From: an uncultured Clostridia bacterium
GTDB lineage: Bacteria; Bacillota; Clostridia; TANB77; CAG-508
DNA length: 64,000 bases
NCBI GenBank assembly: GCA_934157035.1
Contig: CAKPHG010000002.1
Coordinates: 124,001 to 188,000, forward strand
Direction: 5' to 3'
Position numbers and translations under genes: made by a program
The notes under the pieces: model-generated
What the model was told of the DNA's origin: nothing
The model's database searches: none
The model's input: only the letters and a program-made list of their open reading frames with translations
Shown here: positions 1 through 7,789 of the stretch, in pieces
Layout of the letters: every line of letters begins with the position of its first letter
How positions within the stretch are numbered: the first letter of the stretch is position 1

Positions 1-498
1 AGCCACGCCAAATTCTTTAGAATCTAATAGTTTCCATTCTACATTGTATCCTAAATCTTCTAATTTTTTTAATATTACTTTAAATGTTCTTCCTATTTTA
101 TCATTTTTATTTTCTAAATCATGCGTAATTAGTCCTTCAACATTTTCAAGCAAAAATCCATAAGGTTTTTTAGCTTTTAATATTCTTTCGACTTCAAAAA
201 ACATTGTTCCCCTTGTATCTGCAAATCCAAGTCTATTTCCTGCTGCACTAAATGGTTGACAAGGAAATCCTGCTAATAAAAAATCAAAATCTTCTAATGA
301 ATTCGCATCTATCTCACATATGTCTCCTACTAATTTTTTATGTTCAAAATTTTTATTTAATGCTTTTATTGCTGATGGTTTAATTTCAGACGTTAAAACA
401 CATTCTGTTTCAATGCCTTTTGCTTTAAAAGCTTCTTCAAATCCTAATCTTAGTCCACCTAATCCAGCAAATAAATCTATAAATTTAACTTTTTTCAT
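1..498 (-). CDS. DNA (cytosine-5)-methyltransferase, N-terminal part, cut by window edge
   Basis: The first 166 codons of a C5-cytosine DNA methyltransferase are present; the gene runs on past the left edge. Visible motifs are the SAM-binding motif I (DLFAGLGGLRLGF, residues 8-20), the catalytic motif IV with the Cys nucleophile (GFPCQPFS, about residue 77) and motif VI (ENVEGL, about residue 123). Such enzymes transfer a methyl group from SAM to C5 of cytosine in a specific site. No restriction endonuclease is visible here, so it may be an orphan or have a partner further left. The start has a good ribosome site (AAGGAAGTG, about 8 bases upstream). It is probably cargo of the integrated element ending near 7.68 kb. 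Family assignment is firm; site specificity cannot be read. Confidence 0.93.
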   Translation of the reverse strand, partial: MKKVKFIDLFAGLGGLRLGFEEAFKAKGIETECVLTSEIKPSAIKALNKNFEHKKLVGDICEIDANSLEDFDFLLAGFPCQPFSAAGNRLGFADTRGTMFFEVERILKAKKPYGFLLENVEGLITHDLENKNDKIGRTFKVILKKLEDLGYNVEWKLLDSKEFGVA

Positions 499-651
499 GT
501 TTTGCACTTCCTTATTTAGATTTATAATTTTTATATCATATATATCGAAAAATGTCAAGAACATTTGTTCTTTTTTTCTCTTTTTAATCTTATTTTTTAG
601 TACAAGATTATTCTAACATATTTTTAATAAATAATCTATAAAATTACAAAG

Positions 652-1275
652 TTAATTTCTATGAAAAAAATGATCATATATATAGCCTGCCTTTATATAC
701 TTCTCCGTCAATTCCATTTTCTTCTTTTCTAATAATTTCAAATACTTTTGTTTAAACACATTTTTACAAATCCATTTTATTCCCTCTCTTGAAATTACAA
801 CTTTATTATTTATTAAAAGTTTATATTCTTCTAATCCGCTATCACACATTCTTTTAATAGCTTTTCTTATAGTAATTTCTTTTCTATTAAAATACTTACA
901 TAATTGTTTTATATCCATATCTTCATTCCACCAATTTTCTTCATGCTCTATTTTTAATAATTCTTCATATTGTTTTATTCTATCTTCGAAAAAATCCACA
1001 TTAGCATCAATTAATGATTTTTCTTTATTAAAATACACTTGTAACAACCACGCATATCCTTCATCTAAAATAAAATATTTTCTACTTTTTACTTTTTCAC
1101 TTCTCCATCTGCAAGTCGGATGTTTTCTTAACATGATATTTACAGCTTTTCTTAAATCTTCATGTGTTATTTCTCTTCCGTATTTAGTAGTAACACCTAA
1201 CAATTTAAATCTCTTTAAAATTTTATTATAAGACACGAAAATACTATCTAAAGCTTGCTCTGAATCTCTGAACAT
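652..1275 (-). CDS. Unknown element-encoded protein, possible DNA-binding C-terminal half
   Basis: A 207-residue basic protein that I do not recognise. It starts at an ATG preceded by AAGGAAGTG, the same ribosome site type as the methyltransferase gene downstream, and the two genes share strand with a 150-base gap. Residues about 125-175 read like a helix-turn-helix segment (tandem short helices around KYFNRKEITIRKAIKRM), which suggests DNA binding, but this is inference. There is no signal peptide or membrane segment. It lies directly downstream of an inverted-repeat-rich region, so a role in replication, transfer or regulation of the element is possible. Codon use and AT content match the neighbours. 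Confidence 0.7.
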   Translation of the reverse strand: MFRDSEQALDSIFVSYNKILKRFKLLGVTTKYGREITHEDLRKAVNIMLRKHPTCRWRSEKVKSRKYFILDEGYAWLLQVYFNKEKSLIDANVDFFEDRIKQYEELLKIEHEENWWNEDMDIKQLCKYFNRKEITIRKAIKRMCDSGLEEYKLLINNKVVISREGIKWICKNVFKQKYLKLLEKKKMELTEKYIKAGYIYDHFFHRN

Positions 1276-1304
1276 TTTTCTTCACTTCCTTACTTTAAAA
1301 ATTT

Positions 1305-1608
1305 ATTAATGCTAGTTTACGAAGCATTAATAATTAGCAAAATTTATTATCGAAGATAACAAGGTTCTGGGGTACCCGACTACAATCTTTGATTGTTAGT
1401 CGGGTCAGGTTCTTATTTTGCTCGAATATAGGTAGTATTTTTTAGTACCTAATATTCGCCAGCGTGGTGTCTTGACACCCTTTTGGCTGTTTAGGGAAAA
1501 ATCCCTAAAACCCTTTTTGGCTCTCCGATGGAAATTTTTTATACATTTTTTTAGTAATTCTTGTTTGTATTTTAGAAAAAGTTTGAACAAAAAATTCAAA
1601 CTTTTTCT
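1305..1608. other. Inverted-repeat-rich noncoding region, candidate transfer or replication origin
   Basis: The gap between the genes at 652-1275 and 1661-2515 is unusually GC-rich for this window and holds a dense series of inverted repeats: 1305-1313/1323-1331 (9-bp arms), 1347-1351/1355-1359, 1375-1387/1391-1404 (arms of about 13 bp with one bulge, loop TTT), 1423-1434/1446-1458 (one bulge), 1466-1471/1474-1479 (GGTGTC/GACACC), 1490-1497/1502-1509 (TTTAGGGA/TCCCTAAA) and 1574-1587/1595-1608 (14-bp perfect arms). Small reading frames across it have no ribosome site and look spurious. A cluster of hairpins beside replication genes of a mobile element is typical of oriT or double-strand origins; the last hairpin could be a terminator for the DnaC-like gene. 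Function is inferred. Confidence 0.5.
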
Positions 1609-1660
1609 ATTTACAATTAATATAATTTATATTATAATTTTATTAGATTTTTAGATTGAG

Positions 1661-2515
1661 TTAGCAAATAGTTTGGTCGCTTATGCTAACTTTTTCTTTT
1701 GTTTTTCTTTCTTCTGTAATTTCAACTCCATAACACATTTCATTCAGAACTTTAACAATTTCTTCTGCAATTTCTGTATCATTTTCAGTAGATAATTGTT
1801 CAATTAATTGCTCTTTATTATATCTAGTTGTAATAACAATTGGTAGTTCATTATCATATCTATTACTAATGATTTTATATAACTTTTCCAAAGCCCATTT
1901 GCTTAAATTTTCATTACCAAAATCATCAATAATTAACATATCTACATTAGAATATAGTTCAATAATTTCTATTTCTGATAGTCCTTCTTTGTTAAATGAT
2001 GCTTTAATTCTATCAATTATAGAACTACTTTTTTCCATTAATACAATTTTATTTTGTTCAATTATTTTATTCGCAATGCAAGCTCCAAAATATGTTTTTT
2101 CATAACCTATATTTCCATAAATAATTAATCCATTCTTCATCTCAGATTTAATGCATAAATCTGTAAATTTTATTAATTGATTTATAACATTTTTCTTTTT
2201 GTATGTATCACTAAAATTTTCAAAATTATATTTTTGTAATCTCTTTTTCATATAGTTATCTTTATAAATATTATTTATAATTTTTCTATATTTTTCTTGT
2301 CTTTGTTTTTCTTCTTGCTCTTTATCAAATTCTTTCCAAAATTGAATTGCTTTTTCACAATTACATCTTTCATATTCGACCACATTTTTATCATAATTTA
2401 CATACAAATAATCCAATCCAATTGGCTTTAAATTTTTATTACAAAATCCACATTTTGCACCTTCATTGGTGATAACTTTATAATTTAAATTCTTTAAATC
2501 CACTTCTATTCTCAT
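1661..2515 (-). CDS. DnaC-like AAA+ helicase loader with altered Walker A motif
   Basis: A 284-residue ATPase of the DnaC/IstB type found in conjugative elements and phages, where it loads the replicative helicase at the element origin. The N-terminus has a possible zinc site (C22, C25, C51, C53). The Walker A segment reads G-N-I-G-Y-E-K-T (residues 134-141) where the family has G-x-x-G-x-G-K-T: the last Gly is Glu139, a one-base change from GGA to GAA. Walker B (LIIDDFG) and the sensor 1 segment (ITTRYN) are present. The gene overlaps the replisome-organizer gene by 38 bases. Its ribosome site AAGGAG directly abuts this ATG, so a GTG four codons further in (2503) is a possible real start. 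ATP binding may be impaired. Confidence 0.85.
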   Translation of the reverse strand: MRIEVDLKNLNYKVITNEGAKCGFCNKNLKPIGLDYLYVNYDKNVVEYERCNCEKAIQFWKEFDKEQEEKQRQEKYRKIINNIYKDNYMKKRLQKYNFENFSDTYKKKNVINQLIKFTDLCIKSEMKNGLIIYGNIGYEKTYFGACIANKIIEQNKIVLMEKSSSIIDRIKASFNKEGLSEIEIIELYSNVDMLIIDDFGNENLSKWALEKLYKIISNRYDNELPIVITTRYNKEQLIEQLSTENDTEIAEEIVKVLNEMCYGVEITEERKTKEKVSISDQTIC

Positions 2516-2987
2516 CTCCTTCTTTTTCTATTTTATTTCTAATCTTTTTCTCTTCTTTAGTGTTACGTTGCGTTATTGTAACGTTACTTTTTTCTGTTTC
2601 ACCTTTCTTTTTTTCACGATATTTTTGTTGTCTTAAACAATTTTGTAGTCTGATTTCTTCAAGTTTATCAGCACTCTGGTACTTAGACCAATTTTTGATT
2701 CTATAAAAGCTTTCTTCTATAATAATCATTTGTAATTCTTCAAATTTTTCCAAACATTTTGTGATTTTTTTCCTAGACTTTCCCATAATCTTTGAAAATT
2801 CATCAACTGTCATTGGTTTATCTTCTGTTAGTGATAATCTACCTTGATAATTACATTTCATTGCTATTGTTAAAAGTTGTATCCATACTCTAATTATTGT
2901 ATCCCCATCCTTTTCGCTTTCTAGCAATTTTATTTTGTTATTATCAAAAAAATCCGTAGATAATTTTAACCATTGTAAATTAGCCAT
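2478..2987 (-). CDS. Phage replisome organizer N-terminal type replication protein
   Basis: A 169-residue protein whose first 115 residues match the phage replisome organizer N-terminal family (winged-helix initiator; hallmarks WLKLSTDFFDNNKIKLLE, then WIQLLTIAMKCNYQG and FSKIMGKS). The remainder is a charged, Lys/Glu-rich tail with no DnaD-like domain. Such proteins bind the element origin and recruit the helicase loader, which fits the DnaC-like gene overlapping its 3' end. The ribosome site AGGAGG lies just upstream of the ATG. The short C-terminus may mean that the DnaD part was lost or is supplied by another protein. Confidence 0.8.
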   Translation of the reverse strand: MANLQWLKLSTDFFDNNKIKLLESEKDGDTIIRVWIQLLTIAMKCNYQGRLSLTEDKPMTVDEFSKIMGKSRKKITKCLEKFEELQMIIIEESFYRIKNWSKYQSADKLEEIRLQNCLRQQKYREKKKGETEKSNVTITQRNTKEEKKIRNKIEKEGDENRSGFKEFKL

Positions 2988-3015
2988 ATCCTCCTTTCCT
3001 CACTTTCTTTTGAAT

Positions 3016-3213
3016 CTAATCTATTGATTCTTGTTCCATTTTTGTTAAATATTCATCTAAAGCTTGTACTCTAAATAAATATTTTCCACCTACTTTAGAA
3101 CATGGTATTTGTTTTCTTCTTACTAGTTGATTAATTAACCAATAAGAAATTCCTAAATACTCACTTGCTTCTTTCATCGTTAGTGTTGTTCTTTGAATCT
3201 TTTGTAATTCCAT
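3016..3213 (-). CDS. Excisionase-like MerR/helix-turn-helix protein
   Basis: A 65-residue helix-turn-helix protein of the DNA-binding, excisionase family (segments LTMKEASEYLGISYWLINQLV and KVGGKYLFRVQALDEYL). I chose the ATG at 3213 because GGAGGTGGGAGA stands directly before it; the open frame extends to 3264 without a ribosome site. These proteins bend att DNA to favour excision by a tyrosine integrase, or regulate the element. It is transcribed with the replication genes downstream and away from the unknown gene at 3365. Four GTTAAC palindromes lie in the divergent promoter region and could be its operators. Confidence 0.8.
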   Translation of the reverse strand: MELQKIQRTTLTMKEASEYLGISYWLINQLVRRKQIPCSKVGGKYLFRVQALDEYLTKMEQESID

Positions 3214-3253
3214 TCTCCCACCTCCAATCTTTTTTTGTAATTTAATATTGACT

Positions 3254-3355
3254 TTTGTTAACAAATGTATTATATTGTTTATAGTTAACTTTGTAAATAC
3301 TTTTCAGGTTATTTTGATAGCAGGTTAACTTTAGCATTTTGAAATAACTGTTAAC
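3254..3355. promoter_or_regulatory. Divergent promoter region with four GTTAAC palindromes
   Basis: GTTAAC occurs at 3257-3262, 3284-3289, 3324-3329 and 3350-3355, the first inside the 12-bp palindrome TTTGTTAACAAA. The start-to-start spacings are 27, 40 and 26 bases, so the arrangement is nearly symmetric between two divergent transcription units (excisionase-like gene to the left, unknown gene at 3365 to the right). This is the expected layout of an operator set for a dimeric repressor. The repressor is not identified. Confidence 0.5.
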
Positions 3356-3364
3356 GGAGGAATT

Positions 3365-4567
3365 ATGAAAGAAGATAAAATAAATAGTAATATACACATC
3401 TCTATTACGGCTGATGAAGAAATTAAACATATAACTTTATTGTATGGTGATCCAGATCGTCCATTACCTGAAGGTGTTTCAGTTTTAGATATTATAAAAG
3501 ATTGCTTAACTGAAGATGAATATAAAGAATATGAAGAATTATTTACTACATATGTACAAACCAAACCTTTTACCAATGAAATAAAAAGAAAAATAGATCG
3601 TTTAGATATACCCAAAAAGTTACATTACTATGAACTAGGCGAACTCTCAAATTGTCATTTCTTTATAAAAGACCATTTCTCAATTGATGACAGAGGAACA
3701 AATTTAATTAATTTTTTAAATACAAATTTCTCTAATTTTAATGAATATTTTGTTTGGTTTACTAAATTTTTCACTTCTTATATAAAATATTTTGAAAAAA
3801 GTGATATAGAAAATTTAAAGGTTGATAAGTCTTATAGTTATAGTGAGATTGAAAATTTAGGAAAAAAATATTTTAAACTAATAAAAAAAGATGCCATAAA
3901 AGTTCAAAAGCTTTACTCAGAATTTGTTGACTACATTTTCAATAAACATAGTAGTGAAAATTCAAGAACAATGACTAACAAGATGCGTTTTTACATTTAT
4001 TACACTTCACATTTTAAAAAATTAAAACAATATGTTACTGATTTTCAAATAGATGATGCTTTTAATTATAAAATTGTTCCTGAATATCTTGAAACTAGTG
4101 AAGAAAAATTATTAGAGTTTTTCACGACTGGACAACATTTTGCTGATGTATATGCAGATATTGGTGCAACAAGTCCTAGTATTTATACTATACTTTATAT
4201 TACACTTTTTCAATTCGTAGAAGAAAATGATTATATAATAAAAAAATGTAAGAATTGTGGTAAATACTTTATAACTGACAATCAAAGAGTTAATTATTGC
4301 GATAATTTATTTAAAGGTTCTCAAACCTGCAAAGACATTGGTAATCAAATTGCTCAAAGAATCAAACAAGAAAACGATAAAATTTATGGTAAATACCGTA
4401 AGATTTATGCAAAAAAGGCAATGCTAGTAAAACGTAATCCTGATATAGAAGTTTATAAAAAAGATTATGAGAATTGGAAAAAGGAATCCAAAGAATATAT
4501 GGATGCCGTTAGATGTGAAAAGAAAACTTATGAGGAATTTGATAAATGGTTAGATGAAAATAATTAA
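3365..4567 (+). CDS. Unknown zinc-finger protein, DUF6076-like
   Basis: A 400-residue protein, mostly hydrophilic and helical. About residues 290-325 form a Cys-rich knuckle (CKNCGKYF, then NYCDN and QTCKDIG) that resembles the treble-clef-like finger at the C-terminus of DUF6076 proteins of Clostridia; that family name is from memory and only moderately sure. The C-terminal 70 residues are strongly Lys/Glu-rich and probably coiled. It starts after GGAGGAATT. A second gene follows with translational overlap, and both lie between the replication genes and the integrase, where integrative elements usually keep cargo. No function is known; DNA or RNA binding through the finger is inference. Confidence 0.65.
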   Translation: MKEDKINSNIHISITADEEIKHITLLYGDPDRPLPEGVSVLDIIKDCLTEDEYKEYEELFTTYVQTKPFTNEIKRKIDRLDIPKKLHYYELGELSNCHFFIKDHFSIDDRGTNLINFLNTNFSNFNEYFVWFTKFFTSYIKYFEKSDIENLKVDKSYSYSEIENLGKKYFKLIKKDAIKVQKLYSEFVDYIFNKHSSENSRTMTNKMRFYIYYTSHFKKLKQYVTDFQIDDAFNYKIVPEYLETSEEKLLEFFTTGQHFADVYADIGATSPSIYTILYITLFQFVEENDYIIKKCKNCGKYFITDNQRVNYCDNLFKGSQTCKDIGNQIAQRIKQENDKIYGKYRKIYAKKAMLVKRNPDIEVYKKDYENWKKESKEYMDAVRCEKKTYEEFDKWLDENN

Positions 4568-4580
4568 AGGAGGTATATCA

Positions 4581-6104
4581 ATGCTTAAAATAACAACAAA
4601 ATTAGTTAATACAAAAGAAAAAAGAAAAGAAGACAGGTTAAAAAAAATGATCAATTTTAAAAGAGATATTCGACAAAAATTCATAAAACTTTTTCCCCTT
4701 TCAGACTATGAACATTCTTTGTATGATGATGATATTTTTACTAATACAGTTGAACCTTTAGATAAAGATCACTTCTTTTATTCTACAGGAAATATTTTTA
4801 TGCTTGATATATATCCTAAGAGCAAAATCAATGCTTTTATAACTGGTATGGAAAAACTATTATTAGAAAATCCATCAAAAAATATGTTTACTAGAAGTTT
4901 TGTCGGTCATGATTTTAGAGAACGAATATTTCGCCATCAAAATTCGAATAATTATTTATCAAGAAGCAATATTGGTTATTGTACACCAAAAAACAAAAAA
5001 TTAAACAATATACTAGACTACATACAAATTGAAATATTTAATTTTTCAAATGATTATTTTGGTATAAATTTTAATTTAATACTTTCTAAAGAAATGTTGC
5101 TAGAAATAAATAACTGTATACATGCTACATCTGGATTTGACTGTGAAAGCTATTATAAATATACCTATAATAAGAAAAAACGTATTGGAAGATCATCTTG
5201 TAGCCCAGAATTAATAAAAAGAGCATTACTAAGAGAAAAAATTATTGAAATAAAAATGCGAGCATATAATTTCATTTCAAAATATATTGAACTAAGTAAA
5301 ATAGGCAAATATTCTCCTATCAGCCTAGATACTTATTATTCTAATATTGAAGATACAAATAATCGCTTTTTATCTGCTTTTGATATGGATTTTACATATT
5401 ATGATAATAAACATTCTGGATTAACTATATTACATAATGAAAAAGATAAACAAACCTATATAAGTCACGATTTTATTTTAGATTTAACAACTAGTTCTAG
5501 GCATATTAATAGATCTAGTAATTTAATGATAATTGACAAAGAAGATAGACATGAAGAAATCTATATAGACTCTAATGAACTAACTAATATATGCATATTT
5601 ATTTTATATGCAAACTTATTACGAGAATTAAATGAACTTATTTCTGTTGAAAGAAATTTAGTTGAACAAAATTATAATCGCACTGGAATTTTATTTAATA
5701 ATATATACAGTAAAATAAATAAGAACATTTTCAGATATAATCTTATTTTTAATGAAATTGCTGAATCACATAAAGGTTTCGCTGAACCATATTTAGAAAA
5801 ACCTTTTAAAAATTTAGATAAATATTACAAAGAAGTATTAGATAAACACTCAATAATAGAAAAAGCTTCGAAAGACAAGATTTCTATTTCTAATTATAAT
5901 GTAAGCTTTTGCCTATCTATTATATCTATTATTATAGCTATTATTGCTTTGTTTACTTCATTATTTTATGATTCATCTCCCAATTATAATGATGGACTTA
6001 AAGAAATTCAGCAAGAACAACAAAGTCTTTATAATCAACTTACTAATATATATAATGAAGAAAAAAAATTAAATAACACAATATCAAATTTCATTAATAA
6101 ATAA
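4581..6104 (+). CDS. Unknown protein with C-terminal membrane anchor and coiled coil
   Basis: A 507-residue protein that I do not recognise. I use the ATG at 4581, preceded by AAAGGAGGTATATCA; an upstream in-frame ATG at 4554 overlaps the previous gene but lacks a ribosome site. About 440 hydrophilic residues are followed by a single strongly hydrophobic helix (LSIISIIIAIIALFTSLF, about residues 445-465) and a short Gln/Asn/Lys-rich coiled tail. So the bulk is probably cytoplasmic and tethered to the membrane near its C-terminus. It is the second gene of an operon with the zinc-finger protein and ends 52 bases before the integrase gene. Confidence 0.6.
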   Translation: MLKITTKLVNTKEKRKEDRLKKMINFKRDIRQKFIKLFPLSDYEHSLYDDDIFTNTVEPLDKDHFFYSTGNIFMLDIYPKSKINAFITGMEKLLLENPSKNMFTRSFVGHDFRERIFRHQNSNNYLSRSNIGYCTPKNKKLNNILDYIQIEIFNFSNDYFGINFNLILSKEMLLEINNCIHATSGFDCESYYKYTYNKKKRIGRSSCSPELIKRALLREKIIEIKMRAYNFISKYIELSKIGKYSPISLDTYYSNIEDTNNRFLSAFDMDFTYYDNKHSGLTILHNEKDKQTYISHDFILDLTTSSRHINRSSNLMIIDKEDRHEEIYIDSNELTNICIFILYANLLRELNELISVERNLVEQNYNRTGILFNNIYSKINKNIFRYNLIFNEIAESHKGFAEPYLEKPFKNLDKYYKEVLDKHSIIEKASKDKISISNYNVSFCLSIISIIIAIIALFTSLFYDSSPNYNDGLKEIQQEQQSLYNQLTNIYNEEKKLNNTISNFINK

Positions 6105-6156
6105 TATAAATACTCCTCCCACCCATAGGCATACTTGAAAGGAGGTGAAATAAGTA

Positions 6157-7350
6157 ATGGCTGGGAGTATAGAAAAAAGAGGAAAAAACAGTTACAGGCT
6201 AACAGTATCTGAAGGATTTGACCTAAATGGAAAACCTATGATACACAGAAAAACAGTACACGGAACAAAAAAAGATGCAGAAGTTGAATTAGCAAAATTT
6301 GTTACTGAAGTACAAAATGGTTTAGTAATTGATGGTAAATCTCTTAAATTCTCTGAATTTACCGAAATATGGAAAAGAGATTATGGTTCAAAAGAACTTG
6401 CTCCATCAACATATAAAAGATATTGCAGAATGTTAGAAACACGACTTTTACCATACTTTGGACATTTTTATATTAACAAAATTAAACCAACCGACATCAT
6501 GAAATTCTATGATTTACTTGAAAAAGATACTCAGTTAGTTAGAAAAAAGGGTAACAATGGTTCAAAAACAAAAAAGCCCTTATCTGGTAAAACAATTTTA
6601 GAACATCACAGACTATTAAGAGCAATGCTTCATAAAGCAGTTTATTGGCAATTAATAGTGGCGAATCCTGCTGAACGTGTTCAACCACCTAAAGCAAGAA
6701 AGCCGAAAAGAAGATCTTATGATGATGAGCAAACTAAAATATTACTAGAAAATTTAGAACTGTTATCTAGCGAAGATACTAAATACAAAGTTGCAATCAT
6801 TCTTACAGTATTTACTGGTGTTCGTTTAGGTGAATTAATGGGACTAGAATGGCAAGATATTGATTTTAAAAACGGAATTATCAGTATTAATCGTTCTAGT
6901 CAATATCTATCAGATATTGGAGTTTTCACAAAAGTTCCTAAAACAGAAAGTTCCATTAGAGAAATTGCAATACCTGAATTTATCATTTCTTTACTTGCGG
7001 AATATAAGTTATGGTATGAAGAACAAAAATCGATTTACGGCGAATTATGGATGAATTCTGATAGGTTATTTGTACAAGCAGATGGCAAACCAATGCATCC
7101 TTCTACAATTAGCAAATGGTTTGTAAAATATGTTGGTCAAATAGGATTACCTGTAATTAATTTTCACGGATTAAGACATACAAATGCAAGTTTACTAGTT
7201 GCACAAAACATTGATATAGCAGTAATTTCTGCGAGACTAGGTCATGCACAAATAAGTACTACACTTGACTTTTATGTGCATCCACTACTTTCTCATAATA
7301 GAAAAGCTGGCTATGCACTAGAAAACTTATTATTACCAACAAGGTCTTAA
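6157..7350 (+). CDS. int: Tyrosine integrase of the left element
   Basis: A 397-residue site-specific recombinase. The N-terminal arm-binding domain (residues 1-55, GSIEKRGKNSYRLTV type) is followed by a core-binding domain (about 60-180) and the catalytic domain. Catalytic residues visible are R223 (TGVRLGEL), H337/R340/H341 (HGLRH), H363 (LGHAQ) and the nucleophile Y373 (DFYVHP). The ribosome site AAAGGAGGTGA is excellent. It would integrate and excise the element by recombination at a tRNA 3' end. A hairpin follows at 7387-7430, and a truncated tRNA-fMet copy lies 330 bases downstream. The TTTTACCCAA direct repeats at 7568-7590 are candidate arm sites. Confidence 0.95.
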   Translation: MAGSIEKRGKNSYRLTVSEGFDLNGKPMIHRKTVHGTKKDAEVELAKFVTEVQNGLVIDGKSLKFSEFTEIWKRDYGSKELAPSTYKRYCRMLETRLLPYFGHFYINKIKPTDIMKFYDLLEKDTQLVRKKGNNGSKTKKPLSGKTILEHHRLLRAMLHKAVYWQLIVANPAERVQPPKARKPKRRSYDDEQTKILLENLELLSSEDTKYKVAIILTVFTGVRLGELMGLEWQDIDFKNGIISINRSSQYLSDIGVFTKVPKTESSIREIAIPEFIISLLAEYKLWYEEQKSIYGELWMNSDRLFVQADGKPMHPSTISKWFVKYVGQIGLPVINFHGLRHTNASLLVAQNIDIAVISARLGHAQISTTLDFYVHPLLSHNRKAGYALENLLLPTRS

Positions 7351-7386
7351 TTTGAACTTTTTTCTAATTTTCACGATTTAAAAAGG

Positions 7387-7430
7387 TAAAAAACTTTGAG
7401 ATTATATATCTCTTTCCCAAAAGTTTTTTA
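7387..7430 (+). terminator. Probable terminator after the left integrase
   Basis: An 11-bp perfect inverted repeat (TAAAAAACTTT at 7387-7397 and its complement at 7420-7430) encloses a second small inverted repeat (GAGA at 7398-7401 and TCTC at 7409-7412). The run of T is in the right arm. It lies 37 bases after the integrase stop codon. Confidence 0.5.
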
Positions 7431-7567
7431 CTATAAATTTTAAAATTTTATTGCAATTTACATTATTAAATGATGTTAAAAATTTAAAATATTTATTTAT
7501 AACATTATAATGTAAGTATAAAATTTTAATGAATTTTTATTGATATTTATGGCATTTGAGGTAATTA

Positions 7568-7590
7568 TTTTACCCAATTTTTACCCAATT
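7568..7590. repeat. Two direct repeats of TTTTACCCAATT, period 11
   Basis: Two copies with period 11 (7568-7579 and 7579-7590) lie between the left integrase and the tRNA fragment. Short direct repeats of this kind beside a tyrosine integrase gene usually are arm-type binding sites for its N-terminal domain. The right integrase has similar repeats on the other side. Confidence 0.5.
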
Positions 7591-7640
7591 TGACATAAGA
7601 ATGCCATTTTCAATCATTATTGCAACTAATTTTAAGGCAT

Positions 7641-7673
7641 AAAAAAGCACCTACAGTCATTGAAACTGTAAGC
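7641..7673 (-). terminator. Terminator of the truncated tRNA-fMet copy
   Basis: Read on the minus strand, the tRNA fragment is followed by a hairpin with the arms TACAGT (7652-7657) and ACTGTA (7665-7670) and then a run of six T (7641-7646). This is the normal position of a tRNA terminator, so the fragment kept its original 3' flank. Confidence 0.6.
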
Positions 7674-7683
7674 ATTTATGTTT

Positions 7684-7728
7684 TGGTTGCGGGGGATAGA
7701 CTCGAACTATCGACCTTCGGGTTATGAG
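7684..7728 (-). other. Attachment-site remnant: 3' 45 bases of a tRNA-fMet gene
   Basis: The minus strand reads the anticodon loop CTCATAA, the 3' anticodon stem starting CCC, a full T-arm, the acceptor 3' strand CCCCGCA and ACCA. This matches the 3' part of the intact initiator tRNA at 19845-19920, with the anticodon loop, TTCGAGT and acceptor end identical. The T-stem differs in compensated positions (GATAG/CTATC instead of GTAAG/CTTAC). Upstream of the loop the homology ends abruptly. This is the expected product of integration into a tRNA gene: one end keeps an intact tRNA, the other keeps only its 3' part. The shared crossover region is at or 3' of the anticodon loop. Confidence 0.8.
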
Positions 7729-7789
7729 GAAGGAAAGTCTAAAACTGGAACTCCTTTATTTTCAAGTATTCCGAGTTCCGATTTTAGGT

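Noticed and set aside
1405..1654. Open frames on both strands across the hairpin cluster.
   Set aside because: No ribosome site, composition set by the inverted repeats, and the two frames mirror each other.
2041..2150. Reading the DnaC-like gene as a transposase helper (IstB).
   Set aside because: No IstA-like transposase is adjacent, and the overlapping neighbour is a replisome-organizer-type protein; the Cys-rich N-terminus fits element DnaC proteins.
7684..7728. A complete tRNA gene at this place.
   Set aside because: The 5' acceptor strand, D-arm and 5' anticodon stem are missing; sequence upstream of the anticodon loop is unrelated.
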